A program made the position numbers and the translations under genes. The notes below the pieces were generated by a model. The model saw nothing but the letters and a program-made list of their open reading frames with translations, was not told where the DNA came from and searched no databases. Below, one piece after another: positions 8,954 to 17,333 of a stretch of 64,000 nucleotides of DNA (the first letter of the stretch is position 1; every line of letters begins with the position of its first letter). Origin of the DNA: Flavobacterium eburneipallidum (lineage in GTDB: Bacteria; Bacteroidota; Bacteroidia; Flavobacteriales; Flavobacteriaceae); contig NZ_CP114291.2 of the NCBI RefSeq assembly GCF_027111355.2, positions 310,001 through 374,000 of the forward strand. Direction: 5' to 3'.

Positions 8954-9610
8954 TTGTCAGACAAAGCGACCCAATTTTGGGTAGATAAGTCGGATTTTGT
9001 CAGACCTATTTACAAGTTAGCGGAAACCCTAAAAAAACGAAATGGAAAAGCAAAAAATGAAACAGTTGAAACCGAAAAAGCTTCAACAGAACAAATCTTT
9101 TTTGCTGAAAAGACTTTAGAGATTTTAAGTTCAAATATTGAGAGTTTTGGTTTTGAACGAACTAAAACTAAAATTGAAAAATACTTCACGGAAATTATTT
9201 ACAAAAAAGACAAACGATATATAAAAATTAGTGGCTCAACTTATCCAACAGATTATCCATATTGTTATAACATAATTTTTGGTGAAGGCGATTCCGAAAA
9301 TTTTCCTGAAACTGATTGGAACTCAATTGCGTTGTGGAAATTAAAAAAATTTATTGAGCCAAATTCTGTAGCGAAAGAATATGAATTCCCATTTAACGAA
9401 AAAGTAAAGTTCAGTCTTGAAAATGCAAATGTTGAGTTATTAAAATTTGGAATAACATTTTTAAATGGAGAAATGGAAAAGTTTTACGAGGTAAGAAAAG
9501 AACAAAATGCGAATAGAGAACCTTATAAAATTCATTCAAAAGACGAAAATGGAAATTATAAAACGGAATATGAAAAAGAAAGTATGATGTTAAAACAAAA
9601 ATTTAGTTAA
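8954..9610 (+). CDS. Hypothetical protein, TTG start
   Basis: 218 residues; not recognised. The frame opens right after a stop at 8948-8950 and offers only TTG (8954) as an early start, preceded by a good promoter. The protein is charged, without signal peptide or membrane helix. It begins SDKATQFWVDKSDFVRPIYK, has a mid-region with aromatic clusters (YPTDYPYCYNI), and ends in a Lys/Glu-rich tail. It sits at the left edge of an accessory pocket that also holds a Fic gene, so it may be cargo. A small palindrome (8947-8960) overlaps the start codon and could fold over it. Confidence 0.65.
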   Translation: MSDKATQFWVDKSDFVRPIYKLAETLKKRNGKAKNETVETEKASTEQIFFAEKTLEILSSNIESFGFERTKTKIEKYFTEIIYKKDKRYIKISGSTYPTDYPYCYNIIFGEGDSENFPETDWNSIALWKLKKFIEPNSVAKEYEFPFNEKVKFSLENANVELLKFGITFLNGEMEKFYEVRKEQNANREPYKIHSKDENGNYKTEYEKESMMLKQKFS

Positions 9611-9701
9611 AAGGGCTATCCGCTAACAATCCCTTTGATGCTATTTAACTTGAAATCCCAATAATTGAAATTGATTTTTGAAATTGAAATTGCCATTGAT
9701 T

Positions 9702-9832
9702 ATGAAATCCACCCGAGAAATATTCAAAACCAACCCTTCCCTACTAGAAAAACCCGAAGTAGCCAATCTTTTGGAGTATTGCGAACAATTGCAGGACGAA
9801 ATCGTAGAGTTTAAATTCCAAAAGACCAACAA
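9702..9832 (+). repeat. Left direct repeat of the Fic module (131 bp)
   Basis: About 97% identical to 10929-11059 in the same orientation, offset 1,227 bp. The two repeats bracket the Fic gene exactly. Confidence 0.9.
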
Positions 9833-9839
9833 TGGATAA
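9702..9839 (+). pseudogene. Truncated 5' copy of the 102-residue gene at 10929
   Basis: The first 44 codons (MKSTREIFKTNPSLLEKPEV...) match the start of the intact gene at 10929, then the frame runs into GGA TAA. The stop overlaps the Fic start: ATG at 9832 sits inside AATGGATAA. Over 131 bp the copies differ at four positions, all synonymous (GAC/GAT, TTC/TTT, CAA/CAG, AAG/AAA). The 45-codon remnant may still be translated and couple translation into Fic. Confidence 0.85.
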
Positions 9840-10899
9840 TTTTGAAGAATATTTACGTCAAGGCGAACCAAACAAAGCTGAAAAAGCAAAAGTTTGGAAA
9901 ACTGCTATCGGCTTGCAACAAGTTGATGGACTAAAACCGTCTAACTATCTTATAAGCATTGCTAAACAAAACATTGATGGGGATATTACCATTGAAGAAG
10001 TAAAACAACGTATTGATAGTTATTACATACAACATCCTGTAAAAAATGACTCCAATAACAATCAGGATAGAACTGAAGAAGCCGATAAAGTTTCGGCACG
10101 CATTGCAGAAATGTTGGGCGAAAAAACATTTACCTTTTCGCCTGCAGAATATCTTAGCATTCATCGCAGATTGTTTCAAGGAATTTACAGTTTCGCAGGG
10201 AAAATTCGGGATTACAATATCACAAAACAAGAATGGATTTTAAATGGAGAAACCGTTTTATATGCAAGTGCCGAGAGTTTAGAAGCTACGTTTGAATACG
10301 ATATTGAACAAGAAAAAAAATTTAGTTTCAAAGGTTTAAGTCAGCAGGAAATTATAGCGCATTTAGCCCAGTTTATTTCCTACCTGTGGCAAATTCACAC
10401 TTTTGGAGAAGGCAATACAAGAACAACAGCCATTTTTTTAATAAAATATCTACGCAAATTGGGTTTTAAAGAAGCAAACAACGATTTGTTTGCCGAGCAT
10501 TCATGGTATTTCCGAAATGCGTTGGTGCGAGCCAATTACGAAGATGTATCAAAAGGCATTCATAAAACAGATAAATATATTATTCGCTTTCTTTCTAATT
10601 TACTTCTGAAAGAAAACCATTCGCTAAAAAACCGAGAAATGCACATTCATTACATTAAACCTGTAAATGAACCTGTAAAAATGCCAAATGACACTGTAAA
10701 ATTAAAATTTGACACTGTAAGTGACACTGTATTTAACTTGATAAAGCAAAATAACCAAATAACAGCTACTGAAATCAGCGAACGTTTGAAGATGAGTTTA
10801 AGCACTGTAAAACGAAAAATAAAAGAGCTTAAAGAACAAGAAAAAATAGAACGCAGCGGAAGCGACAAAACGGGCTCTTGGAAAATTATTGAACAATAA
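9832..10899 (+). CDS. Fic-family AMPylase-like protein with N-terminal VbhA-like and C-terminal winged-helix domains
   Basis: 355 residues. Fic enzymes usually transfer AMP from ATP onto hydroxyl side chains of target proteins. The catalytic loop HTFGEGNTR (H189, E193, N195, R197) fits the HxFxxGNxR consensus. Residues about 10-65 (VDGLKPS...GDITIEEVKQRI) resemble the VbhA-type antitoxin helix bundle, here fused to the toxin as a self-inhibitory part. Residues about 298-355 form a MarR/DeoR-like winged helix (ITATEISERLKMSLSTVKRK). Between them lies a Thr/Val linker with repeated NDTV/SDTV-like units. The gene is bracketed by a 131-bp direct duplication, a sign of insertion. Confidence 0.9.
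   Translation: MDNFEEYLRQGEPNKAEKAKVWKTAIGLQQVDGLKPSNYLISIAKQNIDGDITIEEVKQRIDSYYIQHPVKNDSNNNQDRTEEADKVSARIAEMLGEKTFTFSPAEYLSIHRRLFQGIYSFAGKIRDYNITKQEWILNGETVLYASAESLEATFEYDIEQEKKFSFKGLSQQEIIAHLAQFISYLWQIHTFGEGNTRTTAIFLIKYLRKLGFKEANNDLFAEHSWYFRNALVRANYEDVSKGIHKTDKYIIRFLSNLLLKENHSLKNREMHIHYIKPVNEPVKMPNDTVKLKFDTVSDTVFNLIKQNNQITATEISERLKMSLSTVKRKIKELKEQEKIERSGSDKTGSWKIIEQ
10690..10731 (+). repeat. In-frame GACACTGTA units in the Fic linker
   Basis: GACACTGTA occurs at 10690, 10711 and 10723, spaced 21 and 12 nt, multiples of three, encoding DTV. Units could be gained or lost without frameshift, changing linker length between the Fic and winged-helix domains. Confidence 0.6.
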
Positions 10900-10928
10900 A
10901 GCCCAAATAACTAAAAACTATTTTTATC

Positions 10929-11059
10929 ATGAAATCCACCCGAGAAATATTCAAAACCAACCCTTCCCTACTAGAAAAACCCGAAGTAGCCAATCTTTTG
11001 GAGTATTGCGAACAATTGCAGGATGAAATCGTAGAGTTTAAATTTCAGAAAACCAACAA
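10929..11059 (+). repeat. Right direct repeat of the Fic module (131 bp)
   Basis: Partner of 9702-9832; forms the 5' part of the intact 102-residue gene. Confidence 0.9.
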
Positions 11060-11237
11060 CAAAGAATTGGCCATGCTCGATATGCTCAAAGAAGTAATCA
11101 AGGGCTGCAATGCCATCGAAAAAGAACAAATGGAACACGAACGTTTTGGTTTTGAAGCTCCCGATTATCAAGAAATCATTTCTAATATGAAACGTTATAT
11201 TATAAAACGTTGCGATGATGAGAAGATCTATTTGTAA
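10929..11237 (+). CDS. Conserved hypothetical protein, 102 residues
   Basis: Not recognised. A soluble, mostly helical protein (MKSTREIFKTNPSLLEKPEV; later ERFGFEAPDYQEIISNMKRYIIKR). No Cys pair, signal or membrane segment. Its first 44 codons are duplicated upstream of the Fic gene with only synonymous differences, so it was under protein-level selection in both lineages. It converges on the helicase gene in the inferred ancestral order, because a helicase 3'-end copy lies 13 bp past its stop. Confidence 0.8.
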   Translation: MKSTREIFKTNPSLLEKPEVANLLEYCEQLQDEIVEFKFQKTNNKELAMLDMLKEVIKGCNAIEKEQMEHERFGFEAPDYQEIISNMKRYIIKRCDDEKIYL

Positions 11238-11250
11238 GTCGTAAATATTT

Positions 11251-11312
11251 TTAATTCAAACTCGCCTTGAACAATCCTGAACTTTTTTCTGTATTTCTCT
11301 TTGAAAAAGTTG
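11251..11312 (-). pseudogene. Decayed fragment of the helicase 3' end
   Basis: The first 23 bp (11251-11273) are identical to 14316-14338, which includes the stop codon and last codons of the helicase gene, in the same orientation. Beyond that, similarity is broken but returns around 11298-11308 (TATTTCTCTTT, as at 14373-14383). This is what a non-functional duplicate under drift would look like. Together with the real 3' end it brackets the two-component cassette. Confidence 0.7.
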
Positions 11313-11408
11313 TTAAAAAAACAAAGCCGACTCTGGTTAAAATTGGTTTTATTTTAAATATTTAGAATCTTTAAAATACATCGCAACTAATTACTATAAA
11401 AAAGCAAT

Positions 11409-12023
11409 TTAAAAATCATACTTCCGCTCTACAGCAAACCGAATCAAATCGGTTTTTCCGTAAAGGTTCATTTTTTTGAGGATGTTTTTGCGATGCGTAT
11501 CTACGGTGCTTTTGCTAATAAAAAGAACATCAGCAATTTCGTGGGATGTTTTTCCTTCGCCTATGAGTCGCAGAATTTCTTTCTCTCGGGTGCTTAACAG
11601 AATGATTTCTTTACTGGATTGGTCTTTAGATACAATAATGGAATCGTCAAAAAAAGTTTCGTTGTTGGCAACGGCTCTAATGGCTTGGATGACTTTCTTG
11701 AGGGGCGAATTTTTCATAATATAACCCGATGCTCCTGCTTTTTTCATTTGTTGCACGGCTTCTTGTTGGTCAAACATACTAAAGGCTATTACTTTTATCT
11801 CCGGAAATGCGTCTTTAATGGCTATTGTGGCACAAATTCCATCGCATTTTGGCATTCTTATGTCGGTGATAACGACTTGCGGACGTTTGTTTTTGACAAT
11901 TTGTATGAGTTCTTCGCCATCATTGGCTTCGCCTATTACGGTAATGTCGGTTTCCATTTCTAACGAAAGTTTGATGCCGTCTATTAGGGCTTGATGATCT
12001 TCGGCGATGATTACTGTTATCAT
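11409..12023 (-). CDS. NarL/LuxR-family response regulator
   Basis: 204 residues. The receiver domain (about 1-120) has acidic residues near 8-9, phosphoacceptor Asp54 in VITDIRMP and the switch Lys region near 100-105 (MKNSPLKKV). The LuxR-type helix-turn-helix is at about 138-200 (LSTREKEILRLIGEGKTSHEIA). It overlaps the upstream histidine kinase gene by 4 bp, so the pair is translationally coupled. Target genes cannot be inferred. Confidence 0.93.
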   Translation of the reverse strand: MITVIIAEDHQALIDGIKLSLEMETDITVIGEANDGEELIQIVKNKRPQVVITDIRMPKCDGICATIAIKDAFPEIKVIAFSMFDQQEAVQQMKKAGASGYIMKNSPLKKVIQAIRAVANNETFFDDSIIVSKDQSSKEIILLSTREKEILRLIGEGKTSHEIADVLFISKSTVDTHRKNILKKMNLYGKTDLIRFAVERKYDF

Positions 12024-13813
12024 AAAGGGAGGTCTATAATGATGGAAGTTCCTTTGGTTACAATAGAATCGATGGTAAATGTTCCGCCCATTTGTTCTAC
12101 TTTTTTGGCCATATTTTTGAGTCCGATTCCGGATTTAGTCTCTATCGTTTTGGGGTCGAATCCCTTGCCGTTGTCTTCGATAATAATGTTGATCTCGGTA
12201 GGTGTTCCTTGGGTCAAATAAATATTCACTTCGGTGGCTTCAGAATGTTTGATGATGTTGGTACACAATTCCTGAATCATTCGAAAGAGCATTACTTCGA
12301 TGGTATTGTCTAATCGCTGGGTAAGACCAAACGGAATGACGTTTATTTTTAGTTTTTCTAAAACGCTCATTTTCTCTGCCATTTTGTTGACCGCTACTAG
12401 TAGTCCTTCGCTACCAATCACTCCAAGGTTTTTCAGATGGGCAATGTTGCGTACTTTTTGGTAAGCTTCCTCTAGCAAAGCATCTGTTTTGTCATAGAGT
12501 TTGTTTTCTTGTTGGTCTAAAGCCTCTTTTTGGCGTTTTAGGTTTTGGAAATTCAGTTTTAAGGTAGCGAGCATACTGCCCAAATTGTCGTGCAATTCGT
12601 TGGCTATGTTTTGGCGTTCTTTTTCCTGACTTTCCAGCATTAGATCTATATCGTTCAGCTCTTGGTCTTTGAGTTGTTTTTCGAGTTTTTGTATGCCAAT
12701 AAGCTGATCTTGCTCGGCAATTCGTTTCTTTTTGCTAATGTTCTTGTAGCCCAAAACAGCGATCACAACAACAACAATTAACACTATGAGGATAAGATAT
12801 AAGATAATTTTATTGGTTTTAATGTGTGTTTTTAATTGTAAATTTTCAAGTTCTTTTTCTTGTGTTTTGTATTTGGTGTCTAATTCATTAATCACCTTGT
12901 TTTGTTCTTCCGTATTTAAAGAATCGTGGTATTTATTAGCTATTTCTAGATGGAATAAGGCTTTGTTGGTATTTCCTGCGTCTTTGTAGTTTAGATAGAT
13001 GAAGTTATTTATGTTCTCTTTAGTTTCTTTTTTATGCTCTATTAATTTTATTGTATCGGCTTGATACAATATGTCAATTGCCTTTTGATATTGTTGCAAA
13101 TGACGATAATTTGAAGCTTGATTTACTAAATTATAACAGATATAGTTCGGATTAGACCTTTTTTCCTTCTGTAAATGAATATAGTCTTTTTTGAGATAAA
13201 ATAAGCTAGAGTCTGGCATATCTAACACATCACCATAAAGTACCGCAAGATTATTATTTATTTTACTTTCTAATTTTTTATCCTTTACTTTTTTATTTAA
13301 GTATATGGCTTTCCTAAAATAAGACAGACTTTCTTGGGCTTCTTTTTTATTGATTTTTAAAGAGGCTATTTGAACATATCCTTTTAGAATTTTAGCTTGA
13401 TTTTTTGTTGCAATAGCATAATTCATGTATTCTTTGAGATAGGATTTATGCTTTTGTTTGTTACCTTTAAAATCACGAATAATAAAAGCAATATCCAAAT
13501 TAACATCCATTGCTTTTGCTAAAGCATTAGCTTTTTGGTATTGTATTTTAGCTAATAAATAATTTTTAATGGCTTTTTCGTAGTTGTTTTCTTTATAATA
13601 ACTTTTTGCAATAATTGAATAATAATAGCCCTGATCTTCTAATGAAAAATTAGTAATATTCATTTTAAAAAGCTTCTTCAAAGCTTCTTTAGAATCTCCA
13701 TTATCTAGAGTAGAATCTATGGATTGTAACATTTTATTTTGCCCAAAGCAAATGCTCACTATAAAAAATAAAGTGAGCAAAAAACTAAAGGTTTTGGGTG
13801 ATATGTTTTGCAT
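12020..13813 (-). CDS. TPR-containing sensor histidine kinase (HisKA_3/GHKL)
   Basis: 597 residues. A signal peptide (1-24) is followed by an extracytoplasmic TPR sensor region (about 30-300), one membrane helix (about 335-356), a coiled coil, a HisKA_3 dimerisation domain with phosphorylated His408 in NELHDNLG, and a GHKL ATPase (DNGKGFD, then GIGLKNM near the C-terminus). It belongs to the NarX/DegS-like class that pairs with LuxR-type regulators, such as the one encoded next. The TPR sensor is common in Bacteroidota and probably senses a protein or peptide. Confidence 0.93.
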   Translation of the reverse strand: MQNISPKTFSFLLTLFFIVSICFGQNKMLQSIDSTLDNGDSKEALKKLFKMNITNFSLEDQGYYYSIIAKSYYKENNYEKAIKNYLLAKIQYQKANALAKAMDVNLDIAFIIRDFKGNKQKHKSYLKEYMNYAIATKNQAKILKGYVQIASLKINKKEAQESLSYFRKAIYLNKKVKDKKLESKINNNLAVLYGDVLDMPDSSLFYLKKDYIHLQKEKRSNPNYICYNLVNQASNYRHLQQYQKAIDILYQADTIKLIEHKKETKENINNFIYLNYKDAGNTNKALFHLEIANKYHDSLNTEEQNKVINELDTKYKTQEKELENLQLKTHIKTNKIILYLILIVLIVVVVIAVLGYKNISKKKRIAEQDQLIGIQKLEKQLKDQELNDIDLMLESQEKERQNIANELHDNLGSMLATLKLNFQNLKRQKEALDQQENKLYDKTDALLEEAYQKVRNIAHLKNLGVIGSEGLLVAVNKMAEKMSVLEKLKINVIPFGLTQRLDNTIEVMLFRMIQELCTNIIKHSEATEVNIYLTQGTPTEINIIIEDNGKGFDPKTIETKSGIGLKNMAKKVEQMGGTFTIDSIVTKGTSIIIDLPL

Positions 13814-13817
13814 TAAT

Positions 13818-14198
13818 TTAAGGACGAATAATTCCAGTTCCAGCTACATTTGGTTCAATTGATTTTACGTGAGCTTCATTAAAAATTTCTTCTGGCTTAC
13901 CAGGTAAATCATCCGCATTATGATGAATCAATGCTACTCTTGTCTCTTTAGCAAAGTCAAAACTGTCAAATTCTTTTGTGTTTAATTCAATTATAAATGA
14001 TTCTAAATTATTATCCGTTACCACTAATGGTGGTGTTGAAAAATCTTTAAGATGAATTACAATTTTGTTCTCTTTTGCGTCAGAAATATTGTAAATATTA
14101 AAGATGTTGTATGCGTTTTTTTTTGGTATTGGTAAGTATACAGCGATTACCGCTTTTTTTCCCTCTACTAAAACCCCTTTTAAATCGTAAACTTTCAT
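13818..14198 (-). CDS. Hypothetical protein leading the two-component cassette
   Basis: 126 residues; not recognised. No signal peptide or membrane helix, beta-rich, starting MKVYDLKGVLVEGKKAVIAV, with a His pair (LIHHNADDLPGKPEE). It precedes the kinase gene by 4 bp, so the three genes form one operon. A ligand- or partner-sensing role in the same circuit is possible but unproven. It has its own -7 element at 14227. Confidence 0.7.
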   Translation of the reverse strand: MKVYDLKGVLVEGKKAVIAVYLPIPKKNAYNIFNIYNISDAKENKIVIHLKDFSTPPLVVTDNNLESFIIELNTKEFDSFDFAKETRVALIHHNADDLPGKPEEIFNEAHVKSIEPNVAGTGIIRP

Positions 14199-14226
14199 AT
14201 TTTTTGTTTTTAAAATTTATACTATT

Positions 14227-14234
14227 CAAATCTA
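14227..14234 (-). promoter_or_regulatory. -7 element of the two-component cassette
   Basis: TAGATTTG on the minus strand, about 29 nt before the ATG at 14198. No clear -33 TTG at the right spacing. Confidence 0.5.
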
Positions 14235-14252
14235 GGGATTTATGAGCAAAAA

Positions 14253-14276
14253 AAAATCCCCATTTGTAGGGATTTT
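14253..14276 (-). terminator. Terminator of the helicase gene
   Basis: Arms AAAATCCC and GGGATTTT around an eight-base loop, running into a T tract on the minus strand. Confidence 0.8.
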
Positions 14277-14315
14277 ACAAAAACTTGTTATTGCAAAACG
14301 TCAAATCTCAAAAGA

Positions 14316-14338
14316 TTAATTCAAACTCGCCTTGAACA
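14316..14338 (-). repeat. Right copy of the 23-bp repeat bracketing the two-component cassette
   Basis: Identical to 11251-11273 in direct orientation; it comprises the last codons and stop of the helicase gene. Confidence 0.85.
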
Positions 14339-16583
14339 TTCTCAATTCTTCCCAAGTAAATTTATCGCCATATTTCTCTTTTAAAGGCGAAATCGATTCT
14401 TCTTTGTAGCCATAGAAAGCCTCGGTTAAATCTTTGACTTTATCTTCGGGTAAAACATCGTTGATATTTATAGTTTTGGTACTAATCAATTTGGTCAAAT
14501 GGCTTAAAATAGTTTCTGGAGTAAACTTTCTAATTTGGGCAATTTCCTGAATGGTATTTTTTTCCAGCCACAATTCGTAGGTTTCCTGAACAGTAGATTT
14601 TTTAGGTTCTTTGGTTGCTTTTTCTTTTTTTGCATAACGATTTACATCCGCTTCGTCTTCAATCAAAGTGACATTAAGCTCTTTGAATTGATTGTGAATC
14701 GCTTCGGTTTTGTGAGCAATGTATTTTTTGATAACGTCAGACGTTAATTTTTCCTTCGAAATCGTTTCTCCAGCCACTACGGTTTCGATCAATAATTTGG
14801 CTTTCATCAATCGCAAAACAGCCTTGGTTTGCAGTTCTTCCAAAACCATTAACTCATCATAAAATGCTTTGGCTTTCTTCAATCGTTTGACTTCTTCAAC
14901 CTTCCAAAGAATTTCAAAAACCAAATCATCCATCGGCTTGATAAAATAATTGTAAGCCGCTTGAAATCGCTCCGAAACATGATTCAAATCGACAGTTTCC
15001 GTGTTGAATATTTTATTCAATTGCAGAATGAATTTTTGGGATGGATCCAAAAGCCTGTCGATTGCTTCCAATTGTTTTGCCGCCCAGTTTGCCTGTTTGG
15101 ATTTGGCCGAACTTTCGGAATTATCTGAATAACTGAACTTGTGATTGCGCCATTCTTGTGCTAATTCTGCCCAATCAAAACTGTTTATCAAATAGTTATG
15201 GATGAAATTTTTGGTTTCAAAATGCAACGAATTTTTCAGAAACTCTTCCGAAGCTTTGTTCAACGAATAATCCATCACGTCCTGATCGTTCGAAATACCA
15301 TTCATTCGCAACGGAGAAAGTAAAATTAAGCCGTTTAACGAACGTAAACGCGACAAAGCCACATACGCTTGGCCGGGAAGGAAAACTTGCGAAACATCAA
15401 GCGCAGCTTTGTCAAAAGTCAATCCTTGGCTTTTGTGAACCGTAATTGCCCAAGCTAGTTTTATGGGATAATGAACAAAAGTTCCTAAAACCTCTTCCTC
15501 TATTTCCTTGGTCAATTCATCCACTTTGTAACGAATGTTTTCCCATTCGTATTTTTCGACTTCGATGGTTATGTTTTCTTCGGGAAAATGAACCAAAATC
15601 TCCTCTTTCGAAAGGGATTTTATGATTCCCATTTTGCCATTGAAATATTTTTTATCAAAAGACAAATCATTTTTCACAAACATCACTTGTGCTCCTACTT
15701 TCAACTTCAATGCTTCATCAACTGGAAATATTTTCTCTGGAAAATCACCCACAATCGACGGTTTGTAAACAACCAACTTTTCTTCCAAATCTTCCAAGGC
15801 TTGTGCATTCATCGCATCGGCTTTGGCATTATGGGTTGTTAAAGTGATGTAGCCTTTATTGGCTTTCAAATCGAAATTTGGATTTACGTATTGATTCAAG
15901 TTTTGAATGTCTTCCGAAGAAATTTGGTTGTTTCTCAAATTGTTCAAAATCGAAATAAAAACATCATCAGTTTGACGAAAAATCTTCGACAATTCGATGT
16001 ACAAAGGCGGATTTTGTTGAATAACGTGCGAATGAAAAAAGAATTTCCCTTTGTAATACGTTTTCAAAGTGCGCCATTCCTCGTCTCTAATTACGGGTGG
16101 CAATTGCAGTAAATCACCAATATACAAAACTTGAACGCCACCAAAAGGAGTGTTTTTTTTGCGAACGGTTTGCATCATAAAATCCATGGCATCCAGCAAA
16201 TCGGCACGAAGCATACTGACTTCATCAATAATCAACAATTCCATATTTTTGATAACAGATTTCTTTAAACCGCTCATTTTGAAATGCCTGCGCAAAGTGG
16301 CTTTGGTTTCAAACTTGGTACTTTCGGAAAAATGAGGCGATGAATTATCTGGAATAAATCCGCCGAAAGGCAACTGAAACATAGAATGAATCGTAACTCC
16401 ACCCGCATTCAAAGCCGCAATTCCTGTTGGAGCAACGACCACAGTATTCTTATGTGTAGTTTGGATTATTTCACGAAGCAATGTTGTTTTACCTGTTCCT
16501 GCTTTTCCAGTAAGAAAAACAGATTTATGTGTTTGATTGATAAATTGAAGGGTATAAGCAGCGGCTTCGGAAATCGTTTGCAT
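14316..16583 (-). CDS. PIF1/RecD-like DNA helicase with C-terminal HTH domain
   Basis: 755 residues from the ATG at 16583 (MQTISEAAAYTLQF); the frame extends 17 codons further up without a family-like sequence. Walker A GKAGTGKTTL and Walker B LLIIDEVSM lie in the first RecA-like domain, and HKSQGLTFDKA in the UvrD/RecD-like C-terminal half marks SF1B. The last part (about residues 640-730) is a helix-turn-helix region (TVQETYELWLEKNTIQEIAQ) often fused to this family. Probable role in replication or recombination repair. A copy of its 3' end lies at 11251. Confidence 0.9.
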   Translation of the reverse strand: MQTISEAAAYTLQFINQTHKSVFLTGKAGTGKTTLLREIIQTTHKNTVVVAPTGIAALNAGGVTIHSMFQLPFGGFIPDNSSPHFSESTKFETKATLRRHFKMSGLKKSVIKNMELLIIDEVSMLRADLLDAMDFMMQTVRKKNTPFGGVQVLYIGDLLQLPPVIRDEEWRTLKTYYKGKFFFHSHVIQQNPPLYIELSKIFRQTDDVFISILNNLRNNQISSEDIQNLNQYVNPNFDLKANKGYITLTTHNAKADAMNAQALEDLEEKLVVYKPSIVGDFPEKIFPVDEALKLKVGAQVMFVKNDLSFDKKYFNGKMGIIKSLSKEEILVHFPEENITIEVEKYEWENIRYKVDELTKEIEEEVLGTFVHYPIKLAWAITVHKSQGLTFDKAALDVSQVFLPGQAYVALSRLRSLNGLILLSPLRMNGISNDQDVMDYSLNKASEEFLKNSLHFETKNFIHNYLINSFDWAELAQEWRNHKFSYSDNSESSAKSKQANWAAKQLEAIDRLLDPSQKFILQLNKIFNTETVDLNHVSERFQAAYNYFIKPMDDLVFEILWKVEEVKRLKKAKAFYDELMVLEELQTKAVLRLMKAKLLIETVVAGETISKEKLTSDVIKKYIAHKTEAIHNQFKELNVTLIEDEADVNRYAKKEKATKEPKKSTVQETYELWLEKNTIQEIAQIRKFTPETILSHLTKLISTKTININDVLPEDKVKDLTEAFYGYKEESISPLKEKYGDKFTWEELRMFKASLN

Positions 16584-16636
16584 AAGGCGAGTAAATTTGA
16601 AAGCTAAAATATTGTTTTTGAGAATATAAAACAAAA

Positions 16637-16660
16637 AATGCCACGCAATTGCGTGACATT
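16637..16660 (-). terminator. Terminator of the OmpH-like gene
   Basis: Ten-base arms around AATT with one G-U pair, followed on the minus strand by a T tract. Confidence 0.8.
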
Positions 16661-16682
16661 TAATACATTGTTTATGAAGAAT

Positions 16683-17246
16683 TTATTTTTTATCAGCTGC
16701 TTTTTCAGAAGAAGTTTTATATTTTTCGTTCAATAATTTAACAATTTCTTTAGTGATGTCTAACTTTTCTTCAGCATACAAAATCGATGCTGGTTCACCT
16801 GTTCCGTAAATGTAAGTGTATCCTTTTTCTTTACCGTAATCTTTGATGAATTTTTTCACACCAGTTACCAAACTATCCATTTCGGTACCAGCTTCTTGTT
16901 GCAATTGTTGTGCTAACATTTGTTGCGCTTGAGCCAATTGTTGCTCTCTTCTTTGCAATTCAGCTCCTTTCTTTTGAGCCCATTCTTGACCATTAGCTTG
17001 CGCTTGAGATTGAAAATTACTAGCTTCTTGTTTGAAACGATTTATTTCAGCTTCCAGTTGTCTTCCTTTCTCTTCTGACTTCGCTTTGAATTTTTCCTGA
17101 ATATCTTTTGCCTCGGTATATTCTTTCATTAAAACGGAAGTGTCAACATAAGCGGTTTTTGCTTCTTTAACAGTTGCAGCTGGTTTTTCGTTACAAGAAA
17201 TTATTGAAATTGCTAAAGCAAGAATTAGAACTATTTTTTTACTCAT
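16683..17246 (-). CDS. OmpH/Skp-like lipoprotein
   Basis: 187 residues from the second of two adjacent ATGs; starting three bases earlier adds one Met. A lipoprotein signal ends in SIISC. A long Gln/Glu/Lys coiled coil follows (about 60-125, KKGAELQRREQQLAQAQQML), the tentacle of Skp-type periplasmic chaperones, then an alpha/beta cap region (YGKEKGYTYIYGTGEPASIL) of the OmpH family. It probably chaperones outer-membrane proteins or lipoproteins. Lipidation is unusual for classical Skp but common in Bacteroidota. Confidence 0.85.
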   Translation of the reverse strand: MSKKIVLILALAISIISCNEKPAATVKEAKTAYVDTSVLMKEYTEAKDIQEKFKAKSEEKGRQLEAEINRFKQEASNFQSQAQANGQEWAQKKGAELQRREQQLAQAQQMLAQQLQQEAGTEMDSLVTGVKKFIKDYGKEKGYTYIYGTGEPASILYAEEKLDITKEIVKLLNEKYKTSSEKAADKK

Positions 17247-17325
17247 CATTTTAATATTTGTTTTTTGGTATTCGTGAATCTTTGATTTCATTTTAAGATT
17301 TTTTTTGATTTTTAAGAATTGGTAA

Positions 17326-17333
17326 CAAAAATA
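17326..17333 (-). promoter_or_regulatory. -7 element upstream of the OmpH-like gene
   Basis: TATTTTTG on the minus strand, predicting a leader of about 70 nt. Confidence 0.4.
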
